Assembly (NCBI RefSeq): GCF_004792665.1
Contig: NZ_SRZX01000001.1
Location: 62,001-126,000 of the forward strand
Source of the DNA: Marinobacter orientalis
Lineage (GTDB): Bacteria; Pseudomonadota; Gammaproteobacteria; Pseudomonadales; Oleiphilaceae
Direction of reading: 5' to 3'
DNA: 64,000 nt
Part shown: in pieces, positions 25,305 to 34,228 of the stretch
How positions within the stretch are numbered: the first letter of the stretch is position 1
Layout of the letters: every line of letters begins with the position of its first letter
Notes under the pieces: generated by a model
Told to the model about the DNA's origin: nothing
Database searches by the model: none
What the model saw: only the letters and a program-made list of their open reading frames with translations
Made by a program: the position numbers and the translations under genes

Positions 25305-26213
25305 TCACAGCCGATCGTGCCTGACAATACTGTCCGGAGCTGCGCACCAGGCTCTCAGTTCTGCCAGCACATCCGCCGGCGCCTCCTCGGGCAGAAAATG
25401 CCCGCAATCCAGCATCCTGCCCTCAACCCTGTCAGCGTAAGCCTGCCAGACGGCCATGACATCATAGGTACGGTTTACAAACCCCTTGCTACCCCACAGC
25501 ACCAGCATCGGGCATTCAACCCTGCGATCACGGTCACGCTCATCGTGCTCAAGATCAATACTGGCGGCGGCACGGTAATCTTCACAGGAGGCGTGAATCA
25601 CCCGGGGATCACGGAAGCAGCGTAAATACTCCGCGACCGCCTGCGGATCAAAGTGGGCATCCGGCCCGCTCCAGCGACTGAGTTTTTCCCTGAGAAAATA
25701 ATCAGGATCGGCGCCGATCATGTGCTCGGGCAGACCACCCGGCTGAATCAGAAAGAACCAGTGATAGTACCCCGTCGCAAAATTCTGATCGGTGTGCCTG
25801 AACATGTGCAGGGTGGGCGCAATATCCATTACGCAGACACGGGATACCCGCTGGGGATGGTCAAGCGCCATGCGATGGGCCACCCGTGCACCCCGGTCAT
25901 GCCCTGCCACGGCAAATTGCTGATAGCCCAGGTGCGCCATCACCTCCACCATATCCAGTGCCATTGCGCGTTTGGAATAGGGGCTGTGAGTGGTATCCGA
26001 TGGCGGTCTCGAGCTGTCTCCGTAGCCCCTCAGGTCCGGACATACCACATGGAAATCCCGGGCCAGTCCGGGCGCCACCCGGTGCCACATCACATGTGTC
26101 TGGGGGTAGCCGTGCAGCAGGAGCAGAGGCGGCCCCTTGCCGCCATGGACAAGGTGAATATCGGCACCGGACGTCTCGATACGCTGCGTTCTGAATTGAA
26201 CACCAAAATCCAT
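25305..26213 (-). CDS. Haloacetate/fluoroacetate dehalogenase-like alpha/beta hydrolase
   Basis: A 302-residue alpha/beta hydrolase with the residue set of fluoroacetate dehalogenases. Asp106 is the nucleophile, with Arg107 and Arg110 to hold the carboxylate (GHDRGARVAHR), Asp130 is the acid (VMDIAPT) and His272 the base (DCGHFLPEE). A halide pocket is made by His151, Trp152 and Tyr213 (YYHWFFL and EDYRAAA). These match the characterised enzyme from Rhodopseudomonas palustris in kind and spacing, recalled from memory. Members split C-F or C-Cl bonds in haloacetates, but many relatives with the same residues have unknown natural substrates. Epoxide hydrolases share the fold but lack the two Arg. 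Confidence 0.8.
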   Translation of the reverse strand: MDFGVQFRTQRIETSGADIHLVHGGKGPPLLLLHGYPQTHVMWHRVAPGLARDFHVVCPDLRGYGDSSRPPSDTTHSPYSKRAMALDMVEVMAHLGYQQFAVAGHDRGARVAHRMALDHPQRVSRVCVMDIAPTLHMFRHTDQNFATGYYHWFFLIQPGGLPEHMIGADPDYFLREKLSRWSGPDAHFDPQAVAEYLRCFRDPRVIHASCEDYRAAASIDLEHDERDRDRRVECPMLVLWGSKGFVNRTYDVMAVWQAYADRVEGRMLDCGHFLPEEAPADVLAELRAWCAAPDSIVRHDRL

Positions 26214-26430
26214 CCTGAAACTCCATTAACAAGCTTTGCGCTTTGCCATTTTCAATGATCAGTGTAGTAAACCAGCGGCATTGATCGAGCCAAAAACTGC
26301 CCTGCAGGCCACTATAAAAGTGGTTATTTTCACGCTTGTGTTAGACATTGGTTTCGTTGCATCTTGCTGCAGACCGCTTTTAAGGCCACTATCGTAACCA
26401 TCCATATTTGCGATATTGAAAAGGCACCGC

Positions 26431-27138
26431 ATGTTTCTTGAACGCTACCATTCCATTCAGGACGGACACGTACTGATCAGCGCAACCCAGGCCAGCCGCT
26501 TTGCCAAGGAAGTGGCAGGGGATTTCAACCCCATCCACAACCCCGATGCCCGCCGATTCTGTGTGCCCGGAGACCTGCTGTTTGCCCTGCTGGTGGCGCA
26601 TTTCGGCCTGTCCCGTAACATGACGTTCTACTTCCGCAGCCTGCTGGGGGAGAATGTGCCACTGGAGTTCCGTAAAGACAGCGATGGCCTGATCCGTGTC
26701 TACGACGATAAGGGCAAGGTCTATATCGAGGTTGAGCACAGTGGCGAATTTACGCACGATCGCACTGTTATCGAGAATTTCACCCGTTGTTACGTCGCGG
26801 CCTCTGGCAAGAACTTCCCCCACACCCTCAAACCACTGATGGAAAGCGAGGGCGTAATGTTCAACCCTGACCGGCCCATGATCATGTACCAGAGCATGAG
26901 CCTGACGCTGGACACCCTTGATGCTCCCCATCCTGACCTGGAACTTCATAACGCGGAATTGAAGCCTGAAGGAAAGCGGGGCAACGTCTCACTGGATTAC
27001 CGGCTGCTGACTGATGGCAAGACCGCCGGCGAGGTTTCCAAAAAGCTGGTTGTCAGTGGACTGCGTGAATACGATGCAAATGCGATGGACGATGTGGTGG
27101 AGGAATTCTATCGGCTCAAGAACAGATCCTGGGACTAA
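26431..27138 (+). CDS. DUF3581 family protein
   Basis: A 235-residue cytoplasmic protein of a gammaproteobacterial family with no known role. The N-terminal part (ISATQASRFAKEVAGDFNPIHN, near residues 15-37) has the look of the MaoC/hot-dog hydratase pattern, in which Asp and His of DxNPIH are catalytic. The rest (LLFALLVAHFGLSRNM, then SGEFTHDRTVIENFTRCYVA) fits a hot-dog-like helix and strands. This suggests binding of an acyl thioester, though this is an inference. The start at 26431 has AAAAGG before it. It is followed 13 bases later by the DUF4112 gene. Confidence 0.75.
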   Translation: MFLERYHSIQDGHVLISATQASRFAKEVAGDFNPIHNPDARRFCVPGDLLFALLVAHFGLSRNMTFYFRSLLGENVPLEFRKDSDGLIRVYDDKGKVYIEVEHSGEFTHDRTVIENFTRCYVAASGKNFPHTLKPLMESEGVMFNPDRPMIMYQSMSLTLDTLDAPHPDLELHNAELKPEGKRGNVSLDYRLLTDGKTAGEVSKKLVVSGLREYDANAMDDVVEEFYRLKNRSWD

Positions 27139-27151
27139 CGGACAGGCTGTC

Positions 27152-27619
27152 ATGGCAACACCGGTAAGCCGCGAACAAAAACAGGCGGCCCTGGCCCGTC
27201 TCGACAGGTTCAGCCGAATGGCCGACAACGCCATTGGTATACCGTTCACCCGCTTCCGGATCGGCTTCGAGCCCCTAATCGGTCTGGTGCCGGTCCTCGG
27301 TGATTTCGCAGGGCTGATCATGTCCTGTTATGTGCTGGTGGAAGCCCAACGGGCCGGCGCCAGTAGCCGCGTTAAAGGGCAGATGGTCCGCAATATGCTG
27401 ATCGACTTTTTTGGCGGGCTTGTTCCGGTCGTCGGAGATGCTTTCGACTTTGCCTGGAAGGCCAATGCCCGCAATACGAAGCTGCTCCGTGACTACCTGG
27501 AAACCGAACTGCAAACCCGGCCCAGGCCACCATTCCCCTGGAAACAGCTTGTGGTCATTGTTGGCATCCTCTCGGCACTGACTGCCCTGGGAGTGCTCTT
27601 GCTGGGAGCCACTGCATAA
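27152..27619 (+). CDS. DUF4112 domain membrane protein
   Basis: A 155-residue protein with the DUF4112 pattern: LDRFSRMADNAIGIPFTRFR and IGFEPLIGLVPVLGDFAGLI near residues 20-57, and MVRNMLIDFFGGLVPVVGDAFD in the middle. A repeat of the GLVPV-GD motif frames a membrane region, and the C-terminus ends in one hydrophobic helix (about 131-152). The function is unknown. It starts 13 bases after DUF3581, so both are probably in one transcript. The upstream in-frame ATG codons are in a region that overlaps DUF3581 and have no ribosome site. Confidence 0.8.
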   Translation: MATPVSREQKQAALARLDRFSRMADNAIGIPFTRFRIGFEPLIGLVPVLGDFAGLIMSCYVLVEAQRAGASSRVKGQMVRNMLIDFFGGLVPVVGDAFDFAWKANARNTKLLRDYLETELQTRPRPPFPWKQLVVIVGILSALTALGVLLLGATA

Positions 27620-27712
27620 TTCCCGGATCGGGGAACAGTACGGATTTGTGCTCCGCCGCTATCACAGCTTAATCTTGAGACAGAGATACTGCACGACCTA
27701 AGGAAAAACACC

Positions 27713-27931
27713 ATGGCGAACAACATCTGCTCCAACTGTGGAACGAACATCCCCCCGGGAAGTAAAAAATGCCCGGAGTGCGGCAGCCTTCAAACCTCAA
27801 AATTCAAGATGATTCTGGGCGCAGCCACTGTGCTGATTGCAGCTCTGGTTATTGTCATAGGAGCCATATTCATCATCGTCAAAGACGAACCCGCGAATCC
27901 GGCCGGAGACACCACCGAAATAACTCCCTGA
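27713..27931 (+). CDS. Zinc-ribbon single-pass membrane protein
   Basis: A 72-residue protein with a zinc ribbon at the N-terminus (ICSNCGTNIPPGSKKCPECG, two CxxC pairs 12 residues apart) and one membrane helix (about 32-56), ending in a short Pro/Thr/Glu tail. This is a recurrent small architecture of unknown role, often taken as a metal- or protein-binding anchor. AAGGAAAAACACC stands before the ATG. It precedes the D-aminoacylase gene by 31 bases and may share its transcript, although nothing links the two functions. Confidence 0.8.
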   Translation: MANNICSNCGTNIPPGSKKCPECGSLQTSKFKMILGAATVLIAALVIVIGAIFIIVKDEPANPAGDTTEITP

Positions 27932-27962
27932 CAAGATAACGCCCAGGATAGGTGAGACACCC

Positions 27963-29846
27963 ATGAGCGATACAACAACCGGCATTGCCTGGGACTACCT
28001 GATCCAGGGTGCCAAGGTTTTCGATGGCAGCGGTGAACTGCCGGTGCGCGAGGATATTGCTGTTGCTGATGGCAAGATCGCCGCACGGGGAACGAATCTC
28101 GATCCGGAAAAAGCGCACGAGGTCATTGATGGCAGTGGGCGCTGGGCCATGCCGGGGCTGTTCGATATCCACACCCATTACGATCTGGAGCTGGAAGTTG
28201 CCCCGGGGCTGCCAGAGTCCGTGCGCCATGGCACTACCACGGTGGTGATCGCCAACTGCAGCCTGGGGCTGGCCTTCGGTTCCCAGCGCAAGGACGGTGC
28301 AGACCCGATTGTGGACTGCTACGCCCGGGTGGAAAACATTCCCAAGGAAGTACTGAGAGCAACCGCCGACCGCGTGGACTGGCAGAATCCGAAGCAATAC
28401 ATCCAGCACCTGAACAAGCTCAGCCTGGGCCCGAACCTGGTTACCCTGGTGCCCCACTCAATGCTGCGCATTGAAGTCATGGGGTTTGAGGCCAGCATCT
28501 CCCGCGATCCCACCGAAGACGAACTCAAGGCCATGGAGTCACTGCTGGAGCAGGCACTGGATGACGGCTACGCGGGCTTTTCCACCGACGCCCTGCCGTT
28601 CCATTACCTCGCCAATCAGCCCAACACCCGCAAAACCATCCCCACCCAGTTTGCCGGCTATCCGGAAATCAAACAGCTGACGGATGTGGTCCGGCGCAAG
28701 GGCGGCGTCTGGCAGGCCACGCCGCCGAAAGACAGCACCGTTGATACCATCAGGACCTTCCTGCTCAGCTGCGGCCGTCTCCACGGCAAGCCGTTGAAAA
28801 CCACCGTTGTGGCGGCGCTGGACGTACATAGCAACCGCAAGATTGTGCGGCTTGCGCGTTTTCTGGCACGGGTGCTCAATTCCCGCCTGTTGAAGGGTGA
28901 TTTCCATTTGCAGGCCCTGGCAGCCCCCTTCAAGGTGTGGTCCGACGGTGCGGTAACGCCGCTGTCCGAGGAAATTGAGGAACTGCGCATTCTCAATGAA
29001 ACCGAGCTGGAAGACCGGGACGGACGACTGAAAATCCTCAACGATCCGACCTACATCAAGCAGTTCAGGGCCATGTGGATGAGCGGGAAGACCGGATTTG
29101 GCCCCAAGCGCCTGAAACGCCTGCTCCGCCTTGAGGATTATGCCTTCAACCGTACTCTCGAAGACATGACCATCGATGTCTGCCCGCTGAAGGACTGGGA
29201 AGGCAAAACCTTCGCTGAGGTCTTTGCAAGAGTAAAAGCAGCCAATGCAGGAAAGTCTCTGGAAAGCAGCGACGCGGAACAGGACCTGTTGAAGGATCAT
29301 TTCAGCCAGGTAAAGGATGAAAGCGATTTCGTACTGGCGATGCTGCGGGCCTTCGACCGGGATCTGAGCTGGCACACCGTCTCCGCCAACCGGGACGAGC
29401 GCACCGTGCGCAACCTGCTGATGGACCGCCAGCTACTGCCCGGTTTCAACGATAGTGGTGCACACCTTACCAACATGGCCTTCTACGACGGCAACCTGAG
29501 GGCACTGAAACTGGCCTCGGACGGCGGCGATATCGATGTGGCCTATATGGTTCGCCGCCTGACCCGTGACCCGGCCCGGGTGTTCGGCGTAAAGGGTGGC
29601 AGCATTGAGGTGGGTGACCAGGCAGATCTGATCCTGGTGGACCCTTCGGCACTGCGACGCATGGACCACAACAACACTGTAAGACGCCAGTACCGGGAGG
29701 AGTTCCGGCACGAACAACTGGTCAACAGGACCGATGGCGTGGTGCCCCTGGTAATGATCGCCGGCCATCCCGCCTGGCACGGCAACGAATTTGATGGGTC
29801 GCTGGGCCGGAAAAAGATGGGGAACGTGCTGGACACCACGTTCTGA
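27963..29846 (+). CDS. N-acyl-D-amino-acid deacylase family amidohydrolase
   Basis: A 627-residue metal-dependent amidohydrolase of the D-aminoacylase/dihydroorotase-like group. A small beta-domain is split over both ends (DYLIQGAKVFDGSG and VGDQADLILVDPS). The barrel carries a metal site in MPGLFDIHTHYDLE (near residues 63-76) and GFNDSGAHLTNMAF near 500 with the catalytic Asp, and GTTTVVIANCSLG near 90. Known relatives remove N-acyl groups from D-amino acids, and several members act on other cyclic or acylated amides. It is about 120 residues longer than characterised D-aminoacylases. It is followed 58 bases later by a maleate-isomerase-fold gene. Confidence 0.82.
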   Translation: MSDTTTGIAWDYLIQGAKVFDGSGELPVREDIAVADGKIAARGTNLDPEKAHEVIDGSGRWAMPGLFDIHTHYDLELEVAPGLPESVRHGTTTVVIANCSLGLAFGSQRKDGADPIVDCYARVENIPKEVLRATADRVDWQNPKQYIQHLNKLSLGPNLVTLVPHSMLRIEVMGFEASISRDPTEDELKAMESLLEQALDDGYAGFSTDALPFHYLANQPNTRKTIPTQFAGYPEIKQLTDVVRRKGGVWQATPPKDSTVDTIRTFLLSCGRLHGKPLKTTVVAALDVHSNRKIVRLARFLARVLNSRLLKGDFHLQALAAPFKVWSDGAVTPLSEEIEELRILNETELEDRDGRLKILNDPTYIKQFRAMWMSGKTGFGPKRLKRLLRLEDYAFNRTLEDMTIDVCPLKDWEGKTFAEVFARVKAANAGKSLESSDAEQDLLKDHFSQVKDESDFVLAMLRAFDRDLSWHTVSANRDERTVRNLLMDRQLLPGFNDSGAHLTNMAFYDGNLRALKLASDGGDIDVAYMVRRLTRDPARVFGVKGGSIEVGDQADLILVDPSALRRMDHNNTVRRQYREEFRHEQLVNRTDGVVPLVMIAGHPAWHGNEFDGSLGRKKMGNVLDTTF

Positions 29847-29904
29847 GGCTGGTCAGCCGGAGACATTATACAACGTTCAAACGATCCAGAATGGTTGCAG
29901 CACG

Positions 29905-30642
29905 ATGAACAATACAACCGCAAGAATGGCTTTTCTCTACCCCGGCCATGCCGCCGAGGATGATTACCCAAGGTTGGCGAAGATGATCTCGCCGGCAGCG
30001 GAGGTGACAGTCGTCCATACAGAGTTCAATGAAGATGCCCACACTGTAGAGGCTCTCAGGGAGATGGGAAGCCCACAGCGCCTCAGCGAAGGCGCACGGC
30101 ATCTTGAGAACAAAGACCTGGAAGCGGTGCTGTGGACCTCCACCAGCGCCAGCTTCGTTCGGGGCATGGACGGTATCAGGGAACAGATTGAAACCCTGGA
30201 AAACCTGCTTCACATTCCCGCGTCCACCACTGCCATGGGCTTTGCACGGGCTATTACCGCAATCAATGCGAAGCGGGTCGCCATCGCAGCCACCTACCCT
30301 GAGAATGTTGCTCTGCTTTTTACGGCATTTCTGGAGCATTTTGATATCGAGGTAGTACACATGACCAGCCACGGCATTGTTACCGCCGCAGAAGCAGGCA
30401 TGCTGGAGCGAGAGGCGGTAATGCGGTTTGCAACTGAAAACAGCCATCCGGACGCCGACGCATTACTGGTGCCGGATACTGCACTGCATTCGGCTGCCTG
30501 GCTGGAGGATCTGGAAGCCGCTGCCGGCAAGCCGGTGCTAACGGCCAACCAGGTCAGTTTCTGGGAGGGGCTGAGGCTGTGCGGCAAGCTGACTCCCCAG
30601 CCGGGGCTTGGCACGCTGTTCCGGGTGAACCCCTGGGATTAA
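29905..30642 (+). CDS. Maleate isomerase / arylmalonate decarboxylase-like protein lacking both catalytic Cys
   Basis: A 245-residue protein of the Asp/Glu racemase fold, close to maleate cis-trans isomerase and arylmalonate decarboxylase. The family features are LWTSTSASFVRG (76-87), TTAMGFARAITAINAKRVAIAATYP split near 108-132, and DALLVPDTALHSAAWL (185-200) followed by GKPVLTANQVSFWEGLRLCG. In relatives a catalytic Cys stands in the first and third segments. Here, by my alignment, they are Ser79 and Asp191, so racemase, isomerase or decarboxylase chemistry by the known mechanism is unlikely. It shares an operon with the D-aminoacylase-like gene. The start at 29905 has only a weak ribosome site; ATG 29926 is possible. 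Confidence 0.75.
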   Translation: MNNTTARMAFLYPGHAAEDDYPRLAKMISPAAEVTVVHTEFNEDAHTVEALREMGSPQRLSEGARHLENKDLEAVLWTSTSASFVRGMDGIREQIETLENLLHIPASTTAMGFARAITAINAKRVAIAATYPENVALLFTAFLEHFDIEVVHMTSHGIVTAAEAGMLEREAVMRFATENSHPDADALLVPDTALHSAAWLEDLEAAAGKPVLTANQVSFWEGLRLCGKLTPQPGLGTLFRVNPWD

Positions 30643-31529
30643 GGGGAAGCCTTGCGCTGCGTCACCACCAGCGCAACCCCGGTAATGGATATGGCACCAC
30701 CGATCATCGCCAGCACACCCAGCCGTTCATCAAAAAGCCAGAACGCCTCCAGAGCTGTTACCGGTGGCACCAGGTAGAACAGGCTTGCCACCTGAGATGC
30801 TGCGCCACGGCGAATAAGCCACATCAACAGCAGGATCGCACCGATCGAGACACCAAAGACCAGCCACGCCATCGACCATATAAGTGGCAGAGCCCATTCC
30901 ACCTCACGGCTTTCAAAGACAAAAGCCCCCACGGCAAAAAACGTTGCCGCGGCGCTGTATTGAATAAAGGTGCCTGCCACAAGGTCCGCCTGGGTACCAT
31001 GACGCTTCTGATAGACGGTACCCAGGGATATGCCGCCGAGGGAGAGCGCCGCCCAGATCAATGTCCATAGCGGGAAGTCCGTGGTGGATGGGCCGCCACC
31101 AAATTTCTCGAGCAGCACCAGGGTCACCCCTACCAGGCCAAGCGCCAGTCCCAGCCACTGGCGTGCCGAGACACTCTCCTTGAGTACCAGGATAGCCACC
31201 GCGGAGGTTACCAGTGGCTGCAAACCCACAATAAGCGAGATAATTCCCGAGGGCATACCACCCTGTATGGCGTAGTACACACCCCCCAGGTAGCAGCCGT
31301 GCACCAGCAATCCTGTCACCGCCAGATGCCCTGCCCCACGCCAGCCGGGCCAACGGGTTTTCATTAACCAGGCAAGTACACCAAGTAACGACAGCGTGAA
31401 CAGCATGCGTATCAGCAGGAGGGTAAAGGGCTCTGCAAACGGCAAACCGTATTTGGCACCAATAAAGCCGGTGCTCCACAGCCAGACGAACAGCGCCGGC
31501 ACAAAAAACGAATAAAAAATCTGGGGCAT
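30639..31529 (-). CDS. EamA/DMT superfamily transporter
   Basis: A 296-residue inner-membrane protein with ten helices in two EamA repeats. Typical pieces are LWSTGFIGAKYGL at the start, GGVYYAIQGGMPSGIISLI before the middle, VLKESVSARQWLGLALGLVG, and the second-repeat end SLFYLVPPVTALEAFWLFDE. The family exports amino acids, nucleosides or other metabolites; the substrate cannot be inferred. It is convergent with the maleate-isomerase-fold gene, overlapping its stop by four bases. Confidence 0.88.
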   Translation of the reverse strand: MPQIFYSFFVPALFVWLWSTGFIGAKYGLPFAEPFTLLLIRMLFTLSLLGVLAWLMKTRWPGWRGAGHLAVTGLLVHGCYLGGVYYAIQGGMPSGIISLIVGLQPLVTSAVAILVLKESVSARQWLGLALGLVGVTLVLLEKFGGGPSTTDFPLWTLIWAALSLGGISLGTVYQKRHGTQADLVAGTFIQYSAAATFFAVGAFVFESREVEWALPLIWSMAWLVFGVSIGAILLLMWLIRRGAASQVASLFYLVPPVTALEAFWLFDERLGVLAMIGGAISITGVALVVTQRKASP

Positions 31530-31565
31530 ATGATTAACCGCGAGTCAGACGTGTGTGGGAGCGGA

Positions 31566-32045
31566 TCAGATGCTCTCTTTTTTCTTGTCCGACTCGTCGG
31601 TCAGTTTGCGTTCAGTGTCATTCCACTGTTCGGACAGCGCCTCATAGGCGTCAGAAAAGCCTTTCCTGGCGCGTTCCCAGGCAGAGGATGAACTGGCCTG
31701 AAGTTCCTCGAACCAGTTCTGCACACGCTCCCGCTGCTCCCGCAGTGACGCCAGACTTTTCTTTGACTGTTCCCGCGCCTTGTCGCTCATGTCGTCCCAG
31801 TTCCGGTCCAACTCCTGCTGCAGTGTTTCAATGCGCCTGTCCAGAGCGTCGAGCGTAGCTTCAATGGTCGCTTCCGCCTCCGCTTTCTGGTCCGCCCCGA
31901 ACTCCTCGAGAGCCTTGCCCAGTTCCCGCGTTTCTCTCTTCAGGGACTCGACTGAGGACTCCTCGGATGATTCCGCATGGAGATTGCCTGACATGCCCAG
32001 TGCCAGAATAAGCACCAGATGATAACCAAGCTGTTTGAAGTACAT
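31566..32045 (-). CDS. Exported coiled-coil protein of unknown function
   Basis: A 159-residue protein with a signal peptide (about 1-24, ending NLHA) and a highly charged, fully helical body from about residue 30 to 150. It has repeated heptads (LDALDRRIETLQQELDRNWD, AREQSKKSLASLREQRERVQ) and a Glu/Lys/Asp-rich tail. It is probably periplasmic. It resembles apolipoprotein-like or YtxH-type helical proteins in build only, and I recognise no named family. It stands alone between the EamA and shikimate kinase genes on the same strand. Confidence 0.7.
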   Translation of the reverse strand: MYFKQLGYHLVLILALGMSGNLHAESSEESSVESLKRETRELGKALEEFGADQKAEAEATIEATLDALDRRIETLQQELDRNWDDMSDKAREQSKKSLASLREQRERVQNWFEELQASSSSAWERARKGFSDAYEALSEQWNDTERKLTDESDKKKESI

Positions 32046-32105
32046 TAGAATTCTCCCGGGTTTATTTGGTAGAGCATAGCAATCTTTGAGGCCGGCATTC
32101 CGCTA

Positions 32106-32624
32106 TCAGCTCCCACTCAACGCCTCCAAAACGGCATTACAAACCTCTTCGTGGTTCTTGCCAACACAATCAAGGACAATATCAGCCGCGCCAGAATAGA
32201 GCTCAAAACGCTCATTAAACAGTTCTTCCAGCGACTGGTCCGGACGGCGTGAAATGCCCCGTGCGCTGTGATCACCAATGCGATCAAGCACTATATCCAG
32301 GGGGATATCGAGAAATACCACCACACCATCGGCTTTCAGATGCTGCATCGCCGGTTCACTGTAAACCGCACTGCCACCGGTAGATATGACCTGATGCCTT
32401 ACATCCAGCTTGAGCAACACCTGTTCCTCGATTCGCCTTAACGCCTGGTAACCATCGCCATCGACAATCTCCTGCAGAGTGCGGCCGGCTTCCTGCTGAA
32501 TCAGCAGGTCGGTATCAACGAATCCCAGCCCCAGGCGCTTGGCCAGCAGCACCCCGACCGTGCTTTTACCGCTACCTGGCATACCGATGAGTACAATATT
32601 GCTCGGCGTTTTATTCGCGGGCAC
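32106..32624 (-). CDS. Shikimate kinase family protein
   Basis: A 172-residue kinase of the AroK/AroL type, which would phosphorylate shikimate in aromatic amino acid synthesis. The P-loop is LIGMPGSGKST, the shikimate-binding Asp motif is FVDTDLLI, ALRRIEEQVLL carries the conserved Arg, and the lid holds RRPDQSLEELFNERFELY. The usual GGGAV loop reads GGSAVY, a Gly to Ser change in the substrate loop, so the substrate could differ. It stands alone, without aroB, which is where the main aroK usually lies. The GTG start at 32624 follows GGAGG. Confidence 0.78.
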   Translation of the reverse strand: MPANKTPSNIVLIGMPGSGKSTVGVLLAKRLGLGFVDTDLLIQQEAGRTLQEIVDGDGYQALRRIEEQVLLKLDVRHQVISTGGSAVYSEPAMQHLKADGVVVFLDIPLDIVLDRIGDHSARGISRRPDQSLEELFNERFELYSGAADIVLDCVGKNHEEVCNAVLEALSGS

Positions 32625-32796
32625 CGTACCTCCAGAATCTGCCAATAATGAGAACTGGCTGGCTATACCGGAAAAGTAACACTTTTTAGACAAACATTGC
32701 GGTTTCTTCAACCAACTATAGCCGTATAATCGGGCCCACGGCTGTCGTTTATGACAGGCAGCCGGCTTCATTGATCAGGCAGCCCAAGAGCAAACA

Positions 32797-33498
32797 ATGA
32801 CACGCGGCAAAACCTTTATCGCTTCATCACTGATCTTTCTGCTACTGGCCTTCTCTGCACCCCTGGCGGCCGATAGTATCAGGCGCATCGTTCACCCTGA
32901 CGGGACGGTGGAGTACACCAACGTCAAGGGCAGCAGCCAGAAACGAGCCTCTACAAAGGATGAAGTGGTCTACCGCTACAGGGACGACAACGGCGTGGTC
33001 GCCTACAGCAGCAGCCAGCCCGCCAGCGCGGCATTTGATGTCATTCGCTTCCACTGCCATGCCTGCGACCCGGATTCCAACGTGAACTGGCGCACCACAC
33101 CGCTGTTCCTGAAACCCTACCGGGACGAGATCAGGATCGCCGCCAGCGAATTCAATGTTGACCCGGCACTGGTGCGGGCTGTCATCCACGCCGAGTCCGC
33201 GTTCAATGACAAGGCCCTGTCACCGAAGGGCGCCCAGGGACTGATGCAGCTTATGCCTGCCACTGCAGATGAGCTGGGCGTTCACGATGCCATGGTTGCC
33301 CCGGAAAACATCCGCGGCGGCGTCAATTACCTGGCCCGCATGCTCAAGCGCTTTGACGGTGATATCAAACTGGCAACCGCTGCCTACAATGCCGGTCCGG
33401 GAGCCGTCGGGCGCCATGGCGGCATACCGCCCTACGCCGAAACCCGGGCCTATGTGGAACGGGTGGGCATCCTCCACGAACGGTATGCAGGCAACTGA
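32797..33498 (+). CDS. Lytic transglycosylase with DUF4124 N-terminal domain
   Basis: A 233-residue periplasmic enzyme that would cleave peptidoglycan glycan strands. A signal peptide (about 1-25) is followed by a DUF4124-like segment (RRIVHPDGTVEYTNVKG, then YRYRDDNGVVAYSSSQPA) and a CxxC (CHAC) near residue 86. The SLT domain (about 105-220) has the catalytic Glu in VRAVIHAESAFNDKALSPKG, then AQGLMQLMPATADELGV, GGVNYLARML, and ATAAYNAGPGAV. It is the classic Slt70/MltC catalytic pattern without extra domains. It is divergent from the shikimate kinase gene. Confidence 0.9.
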   Translation: MTRGKTFIASSLIFLLLAFSAPLAADSIRRIVHPDGTVEYTNVKGSSQKRASTKDEVVYRYRDDNGVVAYSSSQPASAAFDVIRFHCHACDPDSNVNWRTTPLFLKPYRDEIRIAASEFNVDPALVRAVIHAESAFNDKALSPKGAQGLMQLMPATADELGVHDAMVAPENIRGGVNYLARMLKRFDGDIKLATAAYNAGPGAVGRHGGIPPYAETRAYVERVGILHERYAGN

Positions 33499-33511
33499 AC
33501 CCGTGTCCTTC

Positions 33512-34141
33512 CTAACCAAACGCCAGCCAGGCGCCAACCAGTAGCATCAGGCTGCCAGCCACTCTGTTGACGGTGCGGACACCACCTCCCTGTTTGAGGG
33601 CTTTGCGTAAGGTCTTGCCGCCGTGGGCATAGAGCTGGAGGCAGAGAAACTCCAGGCCAAGAATAATCAGAATCAGCACTGTCAGTTGCGGCGCCATCGG
33701 CAATTTACTGTCGATAAACGGGGGGAGCAGCGCGATGAAAAAAGCCCAGCCCTTGGGGTTGGCAATCGCCGTAACGAATCCCTGAAGCGCCAGTTGAAGG
33801 CGTGAGCTTTCAGCTGGCTCCGAGTCCTCTTCCGGCATCGCCATTCTGCCCCGGGAACGCCACATCTGGATGCCAAGCCATGCCAGATAGGCACCGCCGG
33901 CGTACTTGAACACCGCAAACGCTGTCGGATATTTCAGCATGAAGGTTGCCACACCCACTGCCGCAGCCGTCGCCACCAGAGCGACGCCGACAAGCTCGCC
34001 CGCCATCATCCACAACGCCCGCTTCACGCCAATGGTGATGCCCAGAGACAGCGCGAGGGTCATACACATGCCCGGAGTAATGGACACCACAAAAAACGTC
34101 GGGACAAAGGCGGACAACAAGGCCAGGTTCAGTGACAACAC
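33512..34141 (-). CDS. LysE family amino acid exporter
   Basis: A 209-residue inner-membrane protein of the LysE/RhtB family with six helices, which exports amino acids. The N-terminal pattern is PTFFVVSITPGMCMTLALSLG (near residues 14-34) with the SxTPGP-like motif, then GITIGVKRALWMMAGELVGV and GGAYLAWLGIQMWRS. FVTAIANPKGWAFFIALLPPF near 120-140 is the second hallmark. The substrate is not evident. The start is GTG at 34141. It is convergent with the transglycosylase gene, about 13 bases apart. Confidence 0.9.
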   Translation of the reverse strand: MLSLNLALLSAFVPTFFVVSITPGMCMTLALSLGITIGVKRALWMMAGELVGVALVATAAAVGVATFMLKYPTAFAVFKYAGGAYLAWLGIQMWRSRGRMAMPEEDSEPAESSRLQLALQGFVTAIANPKGWAFFIALLPPFIDSKLPMAPQLTVLILIILGLEFLCLQLYAHGGKTLRKALKQGGGVRTVNRVAGSLMLLVGAWLAFG

Positions 34142-34228
34142 AAAGAAACTCGCAGATCAGGGAGCGAAAACGTTCATTATACAACTAATGCGGATAACGC
34201 AACCCGGAAAGGCGGTAATATTGTCCTT

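Noticed and set aside
28539..29375. A minus-strand frame of 278 codons inside the D-aminoacylase-like gene
   Set aside because: It is antisense to a conserved amidohydrolase and has no ribosome site or family pattern.
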